Origin: Oscillospiraceae bacterium
GTDB taxonomy: Bacteria > Bacillota_A > Clostridia > Oscillospirales > Oscillospiraceae
Length of the DNA stretch: 13,908 nucleotides
Assembly (NCBI GenBank): GCA_017537045.1
Contig: JAFYLN010000059.1
Span: forward strand, 1-13,908
Reading direction: 5' to 3'
Of this stretch, positions 13,489-13,908 are shown one piece after another. The translations under genes were made by a program, and so were the position numbers. The notes under the pieces are model-generated. The model saw only the letters and a program-made list of their open reading frames with translations, searched no databases and was not told where the DNA came from. How positions within the stretch are numbered: position 1 is the first letter of the stretch; every line of letters begins with the position of its first letter.

Positions 13489-13526
13489 AAAAAACCGCCA
13501 TCGTACCCGTTCGTACGATGGCGGTT
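13489..13526 (-). terminator. Strong terminator, minus-strand direction
   Basis: A perfect 14-base stem AACCGCCATCGTAC/GTACGATGGCGGTT surrounds the loop CCGTTC. On the minus strand it is followed by six U residues (13494-13489), so it would end minus-strand transcripts, such as that of the partial gene at the right edge. It may also stop plus-strand transcripts of the AHH gene. Confidence 0.8.
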
Positions 13527-13600
13527 CTTGTGTCATATAGCGGTTCTCATTTTGCTTTCTTCAAAATGGGTAAACCGTGGGTAAATTGCTTGTCGCAATC

Positions 13601-13630
13601 GAAAAAGTCGTTGATATTCAACGCTTTTTC
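13601..13630 (+). terminator. Hairpin with T-rich arm
   Basis: GAAAAAG-T-CGTTGA pairs with TCAACG-CTTTTTC around a TAT loop, with one bulged base. The 3' arm ends in TTTTTC. It looks like a weak intrinsic terminator or a recombination-related palindrome; no upstream plus-strand gene other than the AHH gene would need it. Confidence 0.35.
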
Positions 13631-13675
13631 AGTCCTGAGGCTTCATGGTGGGGACCTCATCAAGGTCGAGCCCAC

Positions 13676-13806
13676 AACCCTACATAGTTCTATTTAACCC
13701 TACATTTCCAAGGGTATTCCAATCTTCAAATCACGTATCCCTACACACCTCTACATACACCATGTTTCGATTGGTGTAAAAAATGGTGTAAGTGGTGTAC
13801 GGTGTA
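13676..13806. repeat. Clustered short direct repeats
   Basis: CCCTACA occurs at 13678, 13698 and 13739, and the variant CTCTACA at 13749; the intervals are 20, 41 and 10 bases, near multiples of a helical turn. Directly after, GGTGTA occurs at 13773, 13785, 13794 and 13801, with one inverted copy TACACC at 13756. This looks like a protein-binding array, for example integrase arm sites or iterons. Confidence 0.5.
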
Positions 13807-13825
13807 CGAAAAGCATGGCTTGCGC

Positions 13826-13908
13826 TTATGCACTCGCCTTTTTCCCGGACTTCGCGGAGAAATAGGAATCAAGTCCGGCAAATTCATCCTTTTTCAGTTC
13901 CTTCGTCA
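13826..13908 (-). CDS. Partial gene, C-terminal 26 codons
   Basis: An open frame enters from the right edge of the window and ends at a TAA at 13828-13826. The visible residues are TKELKKDEFAGLDSYFSAKS followed by GKKASA, a lysine-rich hydrophilic tail. The composition is protein-like and no other frame in this stretch reads as well, but 26 residues do not allow a family call. Because a repeat array lies directly behind its stop and a minus-strand terminator follows, an integrase or another mobile-element gene is possible; that is a guess. The start lies beyond the window. Confidence 0.5.
   Translation of the reverse strand, partial: TKELKKDEFAGLDSYFSAKSGKKASA

Larger units (their letters stand above)
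13305..13825. other. Gene-poor region with hairpins and repeats
   Basis: About 520 bases hold no gene I can support. They contain a 12-base perfect palindrome AATGTGCACATT (13390-13401), the strong hairpin at 13493-13526, a second hairpin with a single-base bulge at 13601-13630, and a cluster of short repeats at 13676-13806. A minus-strand frame ending at 13313 reads plausibly but is broken by three consecutive stops near 13400-13410. Confidence 0.5.

Noticed and set aside
13493..13806. CRISPR array or tandem repeat array
   Set aside because: The repeats are only 6-7 bases with uneven spacing, and there are no unique spacers of regular length.

Overview
The window looks like an accessory or defence island from a low-to-moderate GC Bacillota genome, probably a gut Clostridium-type bacterium. 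The reasons are strong AGGAGG-type ribosome binding sites, consensus sigma-A promoters, compact operons, GC-rich hairpin terminators and a typical Clostridia lipid-free signal peptide on the secreted protein. No rRNA, tRNA, CRISPR array, transposase or complete integrase was seen. These taxonomic statements are inferences from style, not from a marker gene.

Left part (1-3385). A 352-base gene-poor end is followed by a minus-strand gene of the DUF6037 type, then a small XRE-type repressor gene (minus) divergent from a SLOG/DUF1273-like gene (plus). Two matching palindromes lie in the shared promoter region, one exactly between the -35 and -10 boxes. Next comes a single plus-strand TIR-domain gene with an unrecognised C-terminal half, ending at a strong bidirectional terminator.

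Centre (3395-9490). A tightly packed four-gene minus-strand operon encodes, in transcription order, a NurA-like nuclease, a HerA-like translocase ATPase with a divergent P-loop, an Hsp90/MutL-like GHKL ATPase with a coiled-coil C-terminus, and a radical SAM enzyme. Junctions are 14 bases, a 1-base TAATG overlap and a 4-base ATGA overlap, so the four products are probably made together. I know of no named system with this exact content; it is the best candidate for an undescribed system.

Right of it (9491-11220), driven by a divergent promoter from the same 207-base intergenic region, is a plus-strand cassette: a TIR protein, a second TIR-like protein of the DUF1863/ThsB kind, and a small protein with three predicted membrane helices. 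This resembles a Thoeris-like signalling module in which a membrane protein would replace ThsA as effector. The shared control region suggests, but does not prove, that both cassettes act in one composite defence locus.

Right part (11232-13908). A hairpin whose stem recurs at 13493-13526 is followed by a strong promoter, a possibly frameshifted tiny gene, a 65-residue hypothetical protein, a structured leader with a U-run, and a secreted protein with a signal peptide, an SH3-like region, a pre-toxin-like hydrophobic region and a C-terminal AHH nuclease domain. No immunity gene is evident beside it. The window ends in a 500-base gene-poor stretch with clustered short repeats and the last 26 codons of a minus-strand gene.
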